From: Oncomelania hupensis
Taxonomy: Eukaryota > Mollusca > Gastropoda > Littorinimorpha > Pomatiopsidae
Reading direction: 5' to 3'
NCBI GenBank assembly: GCA_036898135.1
Contig: JBAHVR010000283.1
Span: 458,847-522,846, forward strand
Length of the DNA: 64,000 bases
Part shown: in pieces, positions 44,987 through 58,340 of the stretch
Position numbering within the stretch: the first letter of the stretch is position 1
Layout: each line of letters starts with the position of its first letter
The notes under the pieces: model-generated
The model's database searches: none
Told to the model about the DNA's origin: nothing
What the model saw: the letters and a program-made list of their open reading frames with translations, nothing else
Translations under genes and position numbers: made by a program

Positions 44987-47900
44987 TGGATAATACAGTT
45001 TCTATTTTATCAGCAAATTGTCAAGGTTTGAATAATGCCCAAAAAAGACGTGACATTTTTCATTTCTAAAATTAAAAATTACGATATTTACTTCTTGCAA
45101 GACACACATTTTGAAACTAAGTTAGAGACATATAGTAGGTCGGAGTGGGGTTATAAGGCATATTTTGCTTCTTTTAATTCAGTATCAAGGGGCGTTGCAG
45201 TTCTTTTCAACAATACATTTGAATGTAAGGTAAAAAAAGGTTGAAGGTGATAGCAGTGGGAATTATTTGCTTGTTCTAATACAAATAAAGGATGAAGATT
45301 ATTTACTTGTAAATATTTATGGCCCAAACAGAGATAATCCTGAGTTTTTTAAGAATATTAATAATAGAATTTTAGGATTTAATTGTCAAAACGTAGTAGT
45401 AGCTGGTGATTGGAATTTGGTATTAGATCCCTCCAAAGACTATGAAAATTATAAAAATATAAACAACGTAAAAGCACAAGAAACAGTCTTTCAATTAATG
45501 GATAACTTAGATTTGTGCGACATCTGGCGTGAATTGAATCAGGATTGCCGTCGTTTTACTTGGCGTCGCAGTATTCTGTTTCAGCAGAGTAGGCTTGATT
45601 TTTTTTAATTTCGGAATCTATCTTGCCCAATGTACAGGATACAGATATTTTGTGTGGTTACAGAACTGATCATTCCTACATTACTTTACAACTACAACTA
45701 GAACAAAAAGATAAAAAAGAAACACATTTTGGAAATTTAATGCATCATTGTTAAAAGACAAAAATTATTTAGAAGAAATAAATACTGTAATAGATAATGT
45801 TATTCAAGATTATGCTGCTTTAACTTACAGTAGAGAATACTTGTTACAAATGAATTCAAAGGATATTCACTTTACAATTTCTGAGGATTTGTTTTTAGAT
45901 TTTCTAATGATGAAAATTAGGTCGAAAGCTATATCTTATGCAACAGGGAAAAAGAGAAAGGATAGTTAAAGAGAGAAAAGGCTTGAAGAAGAAATAAATG
46001 AAATTGATTAAAAAAATAAATAGAAATCAAACAGATGCTGAATTATTAGATCAAAACAAACAAGAATTAAGGATAATAAGAGAAATTCGAATGGAAGGTG
46101 TGCTTCTTCGTTCCCGGGCAAGGTGGATTGCAGATGGAGAGAAAATAACAAATTATTTTTATAATTTAGAAAAAACGTCACTATGTCCGTAAAGTAATGA
46201 GTAAATTAAAAGGAGAAGATGAAACATATATTACTGATAATCCTGGCATTTTGAATAAAATAAAAAAAATGAAAAGTTATATACAAAAGGAATGTTGAAG
46301 ATGGAGAAATTACTGATTTAATTATTAACTTGCCTCGTCTGAGTGATGAAAAGTCAGATAAATTGGAAGGGGAAATTAATTACGAGGAGGCATGTTATGT
46401 ATTAAAGAACATGAAAAATCATAAAAGTCCAGGTACAGACGGATTTACTGTGGAATTGTACAAAGTATTTTGGAAAAAAAAATGGGTCATCTAATTGTTA
46501 GGGCACTTAATGAAGGCTTTAGAAATGGAAAATTAACATCTGTTGAGAGAGAAAGAATTATTATATGTATTTCTAAGGGTGAAAAATCCAGAGATTTAAT
46601 TCAAAATTGGAGACCTATTTCACTGTTAAATGTGATATATAAGATTGGATCGGCTTGTATTGCCTCGAGATTACAGAAAGTGTTAGATAATCTCATAAAT
46701 GAAGATCAAACAGGTTTCATAAGTGGTAGATATATTGGAGATAATATAAGGTTATTATATGACATGATTGAATACTTAGATAGAAAAAAAATTGCCTGGT
46801 TTATTATTAAATGTTGATTTTGAAAAGGCGTTTGATTCTTTAGATTGGTCTTTTATGCATAAGGTATTAACAGAGTTTGGTTTTGGTCAAGATCTAAGAA
46901 GATGGATTATGATTTTTTATAGTGATATTAAATCAACAGTTTTGGTAAATGGGCGTGCTTCAACTTGGTTTAATATTGAAAGAGGATGTAGACAAGGAGA
47001 CCCAGTGTCGCCCTATTTATTCGTATTGTGTGTTGAAATTTTGGTTACAATGATTCGGCAAAAATAAGGATATTAAAGGTATTATTGTTAATAGTGTTGA
47101 ACACAAAATTTCTCAATACGCAGATGACACAGAATTTTTACTTGAAGGGGATCAGACATCTTTTGAAAAGTGTATTGAATTGTTGGATACCTTTCACACC
47201 AGCTCAATGCCTATGTGAGCAGCACTCTTAGGTTCTCCCACATTTTGCTGGCTGTGGGCTATTTATAGCTTGCCTACATCCTCCCTTTCAGTGAAAGGAA
47301 AGGAAAGAAGAGCACCGGAGAAGCTATTTATAGCTAGCATGGCTGGACTAACTTCAAAACCTAAAAGCTTTGGTTGAGTCAGTGTGCTTTGGCAGAAGAT
47401 CTGGTTTACGATTAAATGCAGAAAAATCTAGTGCTATGTGGTTGGGTAGGAAAAACTGTCATGTACAGTACATGCAGCATTTAGGTATGACAAGGAATCC
47501 TTTACAGATGAAAATTTTAGGAATATTGCTAACAAACTCAATTAATAACTGTTTTCAATTAAATTATAATGACACATTTTATGAAGTTAGAAAATTATTT
47601 TTAATTGGTCTAAAAGGAATATTACACCGCTTGGTAGAGTTGCAGTATTGAAGTCGTTAATTCTCTCGAAGTTGGTTCATTTATGGCTGCTGCTATCAAA
47701 CCCACCAGATAATGTTATAAAAGAATTGCAAACAATGTGCTATCAGTTTGTATGGAAGAAAAAACCAGATAGAATTAGTAGAAAAACTGCAATTAAAAAT
47801 GTTAAAGATGGGGGTATAGGCTTAGTGGATATTAAAAATTTTATTGTAGCTCTGAAAATGATTTGGATTAGGAAATTAAAAGCTAGTCAACACAAATGGA

Positions 47901-48960
47901 AAAAACTTTATTAAAGCAGATTTTGAATATATAGATAAAATTGAGTAATACGGACCTGGAATTACTAAGTTATATAGAGCTACAAATACTTTTTGGGAAA
48001 ATGTATTTACAGGATATAAACATTTTTTTCTATAAGGTTGATATAGAGCAGTCAGGAGAATTACTTGCAGAACCAATATGTTTTAATGAAAGGATAAAGG
48101 TGGGTCAAATGTCAATTTCAAAGACTCATTGGATTGAGCGTGGTGTACATTGCATTGCTCATTTTTTGAATGTTGATGAAACTTTCCTTACTTGGGTTGA
48201 ATTTAACAGAAGATATAATTTAAGAGTGGACTTCCTTACATATGTTGGTTGTACGCTAGCAATTAAAGAATATATTAAAAAACCAAAATAATATTAACTG
48301 ATAATAATCGTTTAACTATCTGTGTTCCAATAAAGAAGATCCTCTCCACTCAAAAAGGTTTCAGGAAATTTTATGATATATTTATGAAAAACAATGTAGA
48401 GCCAATTTGTTGTAAAAAATGGAATGCTAAAGTAAATTATGTCATACAATTGAAAAAGTGTTTTTATAAAATTAAAAAAATTGGTGATATCGGAATGAGA
48501 TGGTTTCAGATGCGTATTGTACATCGCATTCTGGCAACTAATATTATTTTAAAAGAAATGGGTTTATCTCAGAGTGTAATGTGTACTTTTTGTGAAGTTG
48601 AGAGGGAGAGTATCACACACCTCTTTTGGAATTGTGATTGTGTAAGACACTTCTGGAACCTTTTTGAGCGCTGGATTAAACAGACTTGTGAAAATGCATG
48701 TAATTTAATTATATCAGAAAGCTTAATAGTGTTTGGAATTGATCTGAATGTGAACACAGATCCTATATTTGATTTGATTTTATTATTGGCAAAACAATAT
48801 ATATATATATGGATGTAGATATAGCAATGTAAAACCCAATGTAGAGGCATTTAAGTTTAAATTAAAATGGAGATATAATATCGAAAGGTGTAATGCTAAA
48901 TTGAATTAGAAAGAATCTGAATTTGATGCTGCATGGTTTTATTATAAACAGTTGATGTAA
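44987..48960 (+). pseudogene. L1/Tx1-type ORF2, copy 3
   Basis: ATG at 44987, then a small deletion near 45067 that shifts the frame. Domains are as in copy 2: endonuclease (VVAGDWNLVLD near 45395), RT (NWRPISLLNVIYKI near 46605, LLNVDFEKAFDSLDW near 46805, YADD near 47117) and the C-terminal Cys/His part (HLFWNCDCVRHFW near 48620). Where copy 2 has a TAG near 31143, copy 3 still reads Glu (VERESITHL), so that stop is younger than the duplication. Many frameshifts are shared with copy 2 and so predate it. Confidence 0.9.
47195..47386. mobile_element. MITE-like insertion, 192 bp
   Basis: Absent from the same site in unit A (ATACCTTTGGCAG). The ends CACACCAGCTCAATGC and TTGAGTCAGTGTG are imperfect inverted repeats (10 of 13), and CTTT flanks both sides (47191-47194, 47387-47390). 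No coding capacity; it contains doubled AGCTATTTATAGCT-like words. Confidence 0.75.
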
Positions 48961-49117
48961 TAATGTTGTTTTTTTCTGTTTTTTTCCCCCCACAAATTTA
49001 TATGTTTAGTTCATTGCTTTGTTTGTTTATTAGTTGAGTCTGTTCGCCTTTATATATTGATCGATGTTATGCTGTTGTTAAAAGAAGAATAAATGGAAAT
49101 GCAAAAAAAAACCAACA

Positions 49118-50570
<1,453 letters not shown>

Positions 50571-50990
50571 TAAATGTATTCTCGTTTGTTTGGGCTCTCT
50601 CGTGTATAGTAAATAGTGGATGAGTTTTTAAAATGCAGTCAATTTCAGCAGGAATTTTTGTTAGGCATAAAATACTTATGCACAGCGAGCAAAAGTAGTT
50701 TCTAATAGCGTGAGGGACAATTGTCATGTATTTCTAAAATGTATAACAAAATCATAAGAGAGGGCGCCGGCACTTCGTTAAGGTCTGGCTACAGCAATGC
50801 AATGGGCTTGGTTAAAATAATTATAAGCTCCACAGAGTACTAAAGGCAAGTGCCAGTAGGCTAGGCTACACCAAGGCCAGCAGCCGTCTCTGACTGTTAC
50901 GGGCGGTTCAGCCAGCATGAAGGGAACATAAGAGGCAGAACAAGGGTTGCTTTTAGCACCGTCTGACCGTACCCCTTGTACACAGCCGCG
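50571..50990. other. Unit B-specific block, nothing recognised
   Basis: Replaces the ATT-rich block of unit A (33151-33740). GC content rises towards 50760-50990. No convincing frame or repeat end. Confidence 0.4.
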
Positions 50991-51080
50991 AACAAAATAT
51001 GAACAATCACTAGAGCCAAATTCTTCTTCAAACAAACAAGTTAATTATTTTTGTTTTTGAAGCCAGTTGAGTTAGGAAAA

Positions 51081-51188
51081 ATGGATTTCTCAGATATTGG
51101 TAAGCTTGTTGGAATTTCAACATTATCTATGGCAACAATAGATTACCTCGTTAAGAGAAAAATACTTCCTGCAGACCTACAAATCTAA
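51081..51188 (+). CDS. Small frame (35 codons), unit B copy
   Basis: Counterpart of 33826-33933, with two changed residues near the C-terminus. Function unknown. Confidence 0.2.
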   Translation: MDFSDIGKLVGISTLSMATIDYLVKRKILPADLQI

Positions 51189-51623
51189 TCTTTGGTCTAA
51201 TATTCTGTTCAGTTTAAGACTGCATTGCCAGTTGATTTGAAAAAAAAGTAGGATTACCATTAAATATTATATTTTTTCTATGTTTCAAATACAACACAAA
51301 ATTCTCAAAATCAGCGCAAATTACCCTGGTAATATAAAGTGAAGAGAGAGAGGAAAGTGATGTAAAATACTCAAAAAACACATATTTTAGGAGAAAAAAG
51401 AGGGGCTAAGATTTTATGTCGCAGACCGATCTATTCTTCTATCTCTTCCCAACATCATTCTAGGAACCAAAATGATTGACGCATTCATCGAGGGCCTCCA
51501 ACATCATGAAGATGAAGAACTTTAAACAAACGTGGAACATCGAACAGTTTGAAAAGGCAATTATTCAAATGAAAGAAAACCAATGAATGTTTACATTAAA
51601 TAAACAGCATTAGTGAAACCAAG

Positions 51624-51732
51624 AGGACAGAGAAAGATGGAGTACTATGGTTAAACAATCATCTATGGAATCCCAAAGACTTTCGAATTACGGGATGAGA
51701 TAGGATAGGATAGAATAGGATAGGATAGGATA
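51624..51732 (+). mobile_element. RTE-like LINE 3' tail, unit B
   Basis: The same insertion as 34376-34487, duplicated with the segment; GGATA tail. Confidence 0.8.
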
Positions 51733-51950
51733 CAGCATTGAAAGAAACCACTTACCTCTTTTGGTTGGTGCTGGAAAATGAAAATTCTTTGTAACAAATC
51801 TTCGAGAAAACGGGTAAGTTGAGGTTTTGAAGAAAACGTTAGGTGCTGTCGCTCAGTTCTTTTTGGTAGGTGTTGTCGTCTTGTCTACTTCCTTGAAAGT
51901 AAATGCGTCAGAAAATCTCACGACGGAGTTATTTATAGTTTGGAGCATCC

Positions 51951-51973
51951 GCCCCCCCCCCCCCCCCCCACTC

Positions 51974-52055
<82 letters not shown>
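51951..52055. repeat. Poly-C tract and (CT)n
   Basis: About 20 C at 51951-51970, then a CT tract of almost 80 bases. The Glu-Arg frames on the other strand are artefacts. Confidence 0.95.
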
Positions 52056-52058
<3 letters not shown>

Positions 52059-52315
52059 GGATCTGGATAGCCCGCCTGTGGATGTTGATTGGCGGGTGCG
52101 CCACAGAAGCCAATGACGACTATCAACGTGACGTTTTAGGGTGTGCGCATCTAAGAAAATTCTTTAACAGTCCTATTTACACTTCAGCTGGTCTTCTTGC
52201 TGCTGTACTTAGCGGTTTTAACAGTCCGTTTGCCCAGATGTAGGCAATGGGTACACTGTTTGTTTAAAAGGTTATAATCTAAACAGTTAAAAACTTGATA
52301 AAAACACGGGGTTGT

Positions 52316-52504
52316 TCACACAGTTTTCTGCCGTCCTAACGCTGCTGAGAAGGCGATGGGCGTGGGCATGGTGACAGTGGTATCGTCGAGGCTGTTCCAC
52401 TCGATCACTGTCTTTACGAAGAACGAGCCTCTGTACTGCTCTGTCTTGGAGGGAGGAGCCTTGAAACAGCGGCTATTGTCCCAGTGGCGCTCGCCAAGGA
52501 AGAA
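52316..52504 (-). pseudogene. LINE C-terminal fragment
   Basis: On the minus strand an open frame of about 62 codons ends with TGA at 52316. It reads TEQYRGSFFVKTVIEWNSLD then MPTPIAFSAAL, the Ser-Phe-Phe...Trp-Asn pattern common at the C-terminus of CR1- or Jockey-like LINE proteins. The RT itself is missing. It lies in the unit B-specific block. Confidence 0.55.
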
Positions 52505-52731
52505 CTAGCCCTACCAATGAGGTTAACTAACCTCCTTGAGCCCTACCATAAGACGAAAGTGGCAACAACTCCAGCAAGTGCTTTCGTCAGGGGAGATAAT
52601 AGCGTCTACGAGCAAGGCTATTTCAGTAAAATGGTGTACTATGACAATCCCTATTGATTTTAGCTCGCGGCAAAATATCGCCTGGCCGCTGTGTGCATTT
52701 GAAACGATTAAAATATATCATGCATTGGCTT

Positions 52732-52803
<72 letters not shown>

Positions 52804-53205
52804 TTCTCTCTCTCTTTCTTTCTCTCTCGCTCTCTCTCTCCCTCTTTCTCTCCCTCTCTCTCTCCCCCCCCCTCTCTCTCTCGCTCTCTCTCTCTGGGTT
52901 TGTACGTTTGGACATGGAAGTACAAACTATGGAAATACATCTTCTTTCTATGACTAAGGGAGTTCGCAGCCAAGTCACGTGGTTTTGCACTTGTGTTCGA
53001 TACTTCCGGTTGCAGAAAGTCTTATGTCCGCATCATGGAAGTACAAACCATGGACCAATTAGATGACCTTGTTGAGGCATAGATACTTTTTCCTTTCCTA
53101 ATTTATATGTACTAACGAAAAAGAAATGTGTAAGTACTAGATCTTTTGATTTTTGAAATGTGAAACCTGATGTTTTCGACTATGCAAATAGCCGCTATCG
53201 GAGAG
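52505..53205. other. Unit B-specific sequence with CT-rich tract
   Basis: CT tract with C-rich variants at 52733-52898. The remainder has a repeated word (GGAAGTACAAAC at about 52916 and 53038). No gene. Confidence 0.6.
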
Positions 53206-53236
53206 ACCGCCATTGACGTGTCATTCACTCATTGTC

Positions 53237-53238
<2 letters not shown>

Positions 53239-53267
<29 letters not shown>

Positions 53268-53575
53268 CTTCGTAATACTGTGGATACCCCGTATTCGAGG
53301 AAAATGATTCCGCAAGGTGCATGCTGGGTGTGTTCTTGTTTCTGGCACTCACCCGTCTAGGACATGAGCATCAGGATCTTTAAAGTCCGTTATGATGGAA
53401 TGTATGCGACACAGACTGGACCTCGGTTTATACTCTCATCCGAAGGAGTAGGAACTGGGAGTAAAGTGTCTTTCCCAAGAACACAACACAATGCCCCGGC
53501 CTGGGCTCGAACCCAGGACCTTCAGATCCGCAAGCCAAAGCTCTACCATTAGGCCACCGTGCTTCCCTAGGCCAA
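53239..53575 (-). mobile_element. tRNA-derived SINE with (GAA)n tail
   Basis: On the minus strand it begins about 53571 with CACGGTGGCCTAATGGTAGA (box A) and CCTGGGTTCGAGCCCAGG (box B in a good T arm). A conserved-looking core CTTGGGAAAGACACTTTAC follows, and a GAA tail at 53239-53270. It is present only in unit B. Similar cores occur in broadly distributed animal SINEs. Confidence 0.8.
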
Positions 53576-53857
53576 AACTTGCGACGCAAGGTAGAGATCT
53601 AGATTGTAGTCATTTCCATTTCTTATCATGGACATTTTCATAATACATTTGTAACTTTAGTAGTGTCAACAGGGTCAAAATATCACTATCAAAACATGTA
53701 CGCCATTCAGCAACCGGAAGTTTGGAACACACACGTCCAAAAAAGACGGGAAGCAGAGAACTTCGGGCCTTCTCGCCGAAAGCCGTGCATCCATATACTG
53801 AAAAATCCATGGTTTGGAGTAGCTATAATCGTCACCCATGTGGGTTAAAATTCGGGG

Positions 53858-53990
53858 TAACGTCACCCAAGACGATGTGGGTGCTTTATCAGCAAAAGCG
53901 CAGCATCCATAGGGCAACCTCACCCAAGACGATGGGGGTGCTTTATCAGCACAGGCGCAGCATCCATAGGGCAACGTCACCCAAGACGAT
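53858..53990. repeat. 57-bp minisatellite, unit B, left part
   Basis: Two to three units, cut at CCAAGACGAT by the LINE inserted next to it. Confidence 0.9.
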
Positions 53991-55343
53991 AAGATAAGAT
54001 AAGATAAGATAAGATAAGATTTATTAGCCATATGTCAAATCAATACAATTTGTACACTAGGAATTTGCCTTGGTCAGCGAGCATGCATACAGTATTGGCA
54101 CATTCACACATCTATTCTTAACACACATCACATTGTAACATTAAAACCAAACATGTTTACATGAAATGTTAACAGTAAACATCAAAATTCATAGCCGGTA
54201 TGCATGCACTGTAAGAGATCTAAGATAGTTTAGTCCGATGACTGTGCAACTGCAGTCATTCCATTTACACTTAGCACTCAACTCCAGTCATTTCATTTAC
54301 ATTTAGCACTCTTATTGCACTTGGATAGAAGCTGCTATTCATTCTTTTTGTCCTTGCTTTAAGTGATCGAAGTCTTCTACCAGAGGGCAGGAGGTCAAAC
54401 AGATGGTTACCCGGGTGCGAGGGGTCTTTGATTATGGCCTTGGCCTTGCGAATTATTCGCTCTTCAAAGAGTTTGTCTAATTTTGGGAGCTTACACCCCG
54501 TGATTCTGGCAGCAGTCTTGACTACCTTTTTCAACTCCTCCCTCTCCTCCTCAGTAGCACTGCCATACCAGTTCGTGAATGAAAATGTCAGTACACTTTC
54601 AATGATAGTTCTATAGAATTTAACAAGAATTGTGTCATTGATTCTGAATCTTTTAAGTTGCCTCAAGAAATATAAGCGCTGCTGAGCTTTCTTTTTCGTG
54701 AGCGTCACGTGGGGCCCCCATGTAAGGTCTTCAGATATTGTTGTCCCCAAGAATTTAAAAGACTTAACCTGCTCTACAACCTCGTTGTTGATGATAAGTG
54801 AAGTTGTGGGGGATTTGACTTTTCTAAAATCAACTACTATTTCTTTTGTCTTAGAAACATTCAAAATAAGATTGCTTCCCTCGCACCAACTCACCATCCG
54901 CTCCACCTCCCTCCTATAAACGCTTTCGTCACAATTTGAGATGAGTCCAGATATGGTAGTGTCGTCCGAAAACTTCACCACCACAACCGACTCATCACTC
55001 GATCTGCAGTCATCAGTAAAAAGAGTAAATAAAAGAGGAGACAAAACACAACCTTGTGGTGTACCAGTATTTAAAATGATTTTGTCTGAGATCTTCCCCC
55101 CAACCCTGACAACCTGAGTCCTATCCAAAAGAAAACTCAGAACCCAGTTACACATTCTTGCATCAATATGAAGGGTGTTAAGCAGCTTGTCATAAAGTCT
55201 CTGAGGTACTATTGTATTAAATGCTGAAGAAAAATCCAGGAAGAGAATACGAGCATACGATTTTGGAGTTTCAAGATGCTCTAGAATTTTGTGAAGGGTA
55301 ATTGAGATTGCGTCATCTACTGAACGATTGGTTTTATATGCAA
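53991..55343 (-). mobile_element. L2-like LINE inserted in the 57-bp array
   Basis: On the minus strand it runs from the truncated 5' end at 55343 to an (ATCTT)n tail at 54020-53991. ACGAT at 53986-53990 and 55344-55348 is a 5-bp flanking duplication. Absent from unit A. Confidence 0.9.
54271..55343 (-). CDS. L2-like LINE reverse transcriptase, intact but 5'-truncated
   Basis: About 357 codons without a stop, ending TGA at 54271. FAYKTNRSVDDAISI starts the RT, then [15 protein letters not shown] (first catalytic Asp), NTGTPQGCVLSPLLF, VVVKFSDDTTISGL (catalytic box FSDD instead of the usual FADD), WCEGSNLILNVSKTKEIVVD, KFLGTTISEDL and the C-terminal HPGNHLFDLLPSGRRLRSLK. It lacks the N-terminal half and endonuclease. 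The frame stays open upstream to 55683 only because the 57-bp repeat is open in that phase, so those 113 residues are not LINE protein. The intact frame indicates a young insertion. Confidence 0.9.
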
Positions 55344-55526
55344 ACGATGGGGGTGCTTTATCAGCAAAGGCGCAGTAGCCATAGGGCAACGTCACCCAAG
55401 ACGATGGGGGTGCTTTATCAGCAAAGGCGCAGCAGCCATAGGGCAACGTCACCCAAGACAATGGAGGTGCTTTATCAGCAAAGGCGCAACAGCCATAGGG
55501 CAACGTCACCCAAGACAATGGGGGTG
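55344..55526. repeat. 57-bp minisatellite, unit B, right part
   Basis: About three units continuing the array after the LINE. Confidence 0.95.
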
Positions 55527-55764
55527 GGGTGTGAGCGGGTGGACAAGGGAGATAGGACGTATTGCATAATTGTGTGTGTGCTAGTTTATCGGGCAGTTGG
55601 ACATGAGTGTCAGGAGCTTTATAATCCGGCCTCTGGAATACATAGGTGCACAAGCTATATGTTACGTGTCTATGAACAAACAATTAGTAGGCTATGTATG
55701 GCACTTGAAACTAACATCTGTTCAATTAAAAATATAGGCATGCTATCATTGTCTCTGTATCTCT

Positions 55765-55834
<70 letters not shown>

Positions 55835-55933
55835 ATGTTCAAATTAAGCTCTATAAATAGGTATGCTCTCCATGTCTTTCTCTCTAATACACACCCCTAC
55901 ACAAAGTAAACTATTGGCATTCTCTCTCTACAG
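55527..55933. other. Spacer with (CT)n-(CA)n, unit B
   Basis: Matches 34925-35317. The CT tract begins at 55767 and CA repeats run to 55832, longer than in unit A. No gene. Confidence 0.7.
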
Positions 55934-57270
55934 TTCGCCTATCGCGCCAACCGGTCTGTGGACGACGCCGTCGCCTTGGCACTGCACTTCGTCCTCCAAC
56001 ACCTCGAGTCCTCCGACCGCTACGCTCGACTCCTGTTTATCGACTTCAGCAGTGCCTTCAACACCGTCATCCCCCAGAAACTCTTCGACAAGCTCTGCTC
56101 CTTTGATCTTCCTCTCTCCACATGTCACTGGCTCTTGAACTTTCTTCTCTACCGCCCTCAGGCTGTCAAGATCGGCTCCAACCTTTCCAAAACTCTTATT
56201 CTCAACACGGGCACGCCGCATGGCTGTGTCCTCTCACCTCTCCTCTACATACTGCCTCTTCACCAATGACTGTGTGTCCCATGCTGACATTGCTCAGCTC
56301 GTGAAGTTCGCCGACGACACCACGGTCGAGGGCATCATCTCCAACAGCGACGAAACAACATACCGCCAAGAAGTCGACCGCTTGGTGTCGTGGTGCGAAG
56401 ACAACAACCTACAACTGAATACCTCCAAGACTGTCGAGATGATTGTGGACTACCGCAGGAACCAGGATCGCAAAGATCCACTGCTCATCAATTGACAGTG
56501 GACTCGTGTAAGTTCCTGCGTTCCCTCATCTCCGATGACCTCAGCTGGGGTGCCAACATTGACACCATCGTGAAGCGGGCCCATCAACGACTGTACTTCC
56601 TCGGAAGTTTGGCCTTTCCAAAGATTCTCCTCCAGTTCTACCGCGCCGTGGTGGAGAGCGTCCTAACGTTTTCCACCACTGTCTGGTTCGGAACAGCAAA
56701 GCAGCTCGACAAAGACCGGCTGGAGCGGGTCGTGCGCATGACAGGCAGGATTGTCGGCTGTGAGCTCCCCTCACTGGCCTCCATCTACTCGACCCGCTGA
56801 TCTCTCAAAAGAGCCGACAAGATCCTCTCTGACCCTTCCCTCCCGTCCCACCCCTGTTCGAACTTCTCCCCTCTGGCCGCCGCTTTCGATCCTTCAGATC
56901 CCACACTTCCCGCTTTAAAGATTCCTTTTACCCTCAAACTGTAAGATCTCTAAACGCCGCATCCTCCTCCCACCGCTGATCCCCCTGCCGTGCGCACGCC
57001 CTGCTCCTCCCCACATACATCCAGATACTACAGCGACTGTTATAATCCAGAATGTTTTTGTGATCACTTTAGACTAGTCACTTGTGTTTTACTATATCTA
57101 TCTGTGTGTGCATTTCAGTATCCTATGGAATACCATGTAATAATGATGCTCCCTGGGTGAGAGTAAGTGTGCGTGTGTGCATGTGTGTATGTGCGTGAGT
57201 GCATGCGAGTGTGCGTCTTAATATTTCGATGAATAAACGAAGAAGACGTTAATAAAACAATCAATCAAGT
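55934..57270 (+). pseudogene. L2-like LINE RT and 3' end, unit B
   Basis: [49 protein letters not shown], a frameshift near 56250, KFADDTTVEGI (catalytic FADD), WCEDNNLQLNTSKTVEMIVD, a frameshift near 56490, LISDDLSWGANI, a TGA near 56800 (after SLASIYSTR), and a last coding trace with the LLPSGR-type region near 56870. The 3' UTR with AATAAA ends at about 57270. It extends beyond the point where unit A is cut (35838). It is a different family member from the LINE at 53991. Confidence 0.85.
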
Positions 57271-57687
57271 GAAGCTAAAACATAGACTGTGTGACGTAAG
57301 CGGAACTGTGACAGAAAAGACAAATAGAATAGCAAAAACGGCGTTTCCATGGTGATTATTCTTTTTTACGTTTAGCTTGAATTTTTCAGTAGGAAAGTAA
57401 TTGACAAAAATACCTCGAGATACTTGAACATTTCTTTACTGCCAATGACATCACTGTTAGAAAGTAATGTATACTATGCTCCAGTTGACTCGGCTACTTC
57501 CCACATTGTACCTTCCAGCGAAGCCAGAAGGGAGAACAATCAAAAATGTGTGTGATCTTGTTGACAGTCATTTCAAACCCAAGCTACCTGAAGAACTATA
57601 ATCTATTGTTTTACTCCTGAAGCATTAACCTTCGATACACGTTGTTTGTAGAAATCCCCACAGGGCGCCACTTTTTTACCGGTATTA

Positions 57688-57689
<2 letters not shown>
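57271..57689. other. Unassigned spacer
   Basis: No gene. It contains the left copy of a 31-bp direct repeat (57309-57339) whose other copy is at 57943-57973. Confidence 0.5.
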
Positions 57690-57759
<70 letters not shown>

Positions 57760-57760
57760 T
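57690..57760. repeat. (AAT)n microsatellite
   Basis: On the minus strand this is an ATT tract ahead of a TATATAGC sequence, as in the AGCGC-type elements. Confidence 0.95.
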
Positions 57761-58340
57761 TTTATATAGCGGATACTCCAGCCTATGACCAGACTCACCA
57801 CGCTTTACATAGTCATTACATATAAGTACATGCACTCGATAAAACATCGCTTTAGCTACAATACACCAAAAGACAGAACAGTAAGGGTACAAATTATTTA
57901 CACTTATGTACACAAATTACAATTTACAACTATGTACACAAATGACAGAAAAGACAACTAGAATAGCAAAAACCTATTCACAGGTATTTATATGCCCGGT
58001 TAGGCCCAGGAGAAAAAACAGTATAAATATGTACAGCCGTGTATACACTTACGGATCGGACAGAGACAAAGAGGAGAGAATGGCAGCGGGATACAAATCA
58101 TTCTGAATAGTGAAGTTTGAAGAGGTCGAAAATTCCTTGTTTGTTGGAAAATTTCACTTAAATTTACATCAATGCCCTAGGAATGACAAAAGGATCACGC
58201 CTGTCTACGTTCAATAAATACTAGAAAGGCAAAGCCCATATGACCTGCATGCTCTTTATGGAACTAACAATATTTAACATGAAAATGAGTGGGCAGAAAA
58301 AAACCAAAATGGCATTAAAATGCAAATACCGACTTTGGTC
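57761..58340. other. Unassigned, possible AGCGC-type element start
   Basis: Begins TTTTTATATAGCGGATACTC next to the AAT tract. TATGTACACAAAT occurs twice near 57905-57942. No convincing gene. Confidence 0.4.

Larger units (their letters stand above)
44008..49117 (+). mobile_element. L1/Tx1-type LINE copy 3
   Basis: Same extent as copy 2, ending with AATAAA (about 49088), an A-rich tail and GATATGTTATTAAA. A 192-bp MITE-like insertion lies at 47195. Confidence 0.9.

Noticed and set aside
55344..55683. N-terminal 113 residues of the 470-residue minus-strand frame as real protein
   Set aside because: They are translated 57-bp minisatellite and flanking sequence in front of a 5'-truncated LINE.
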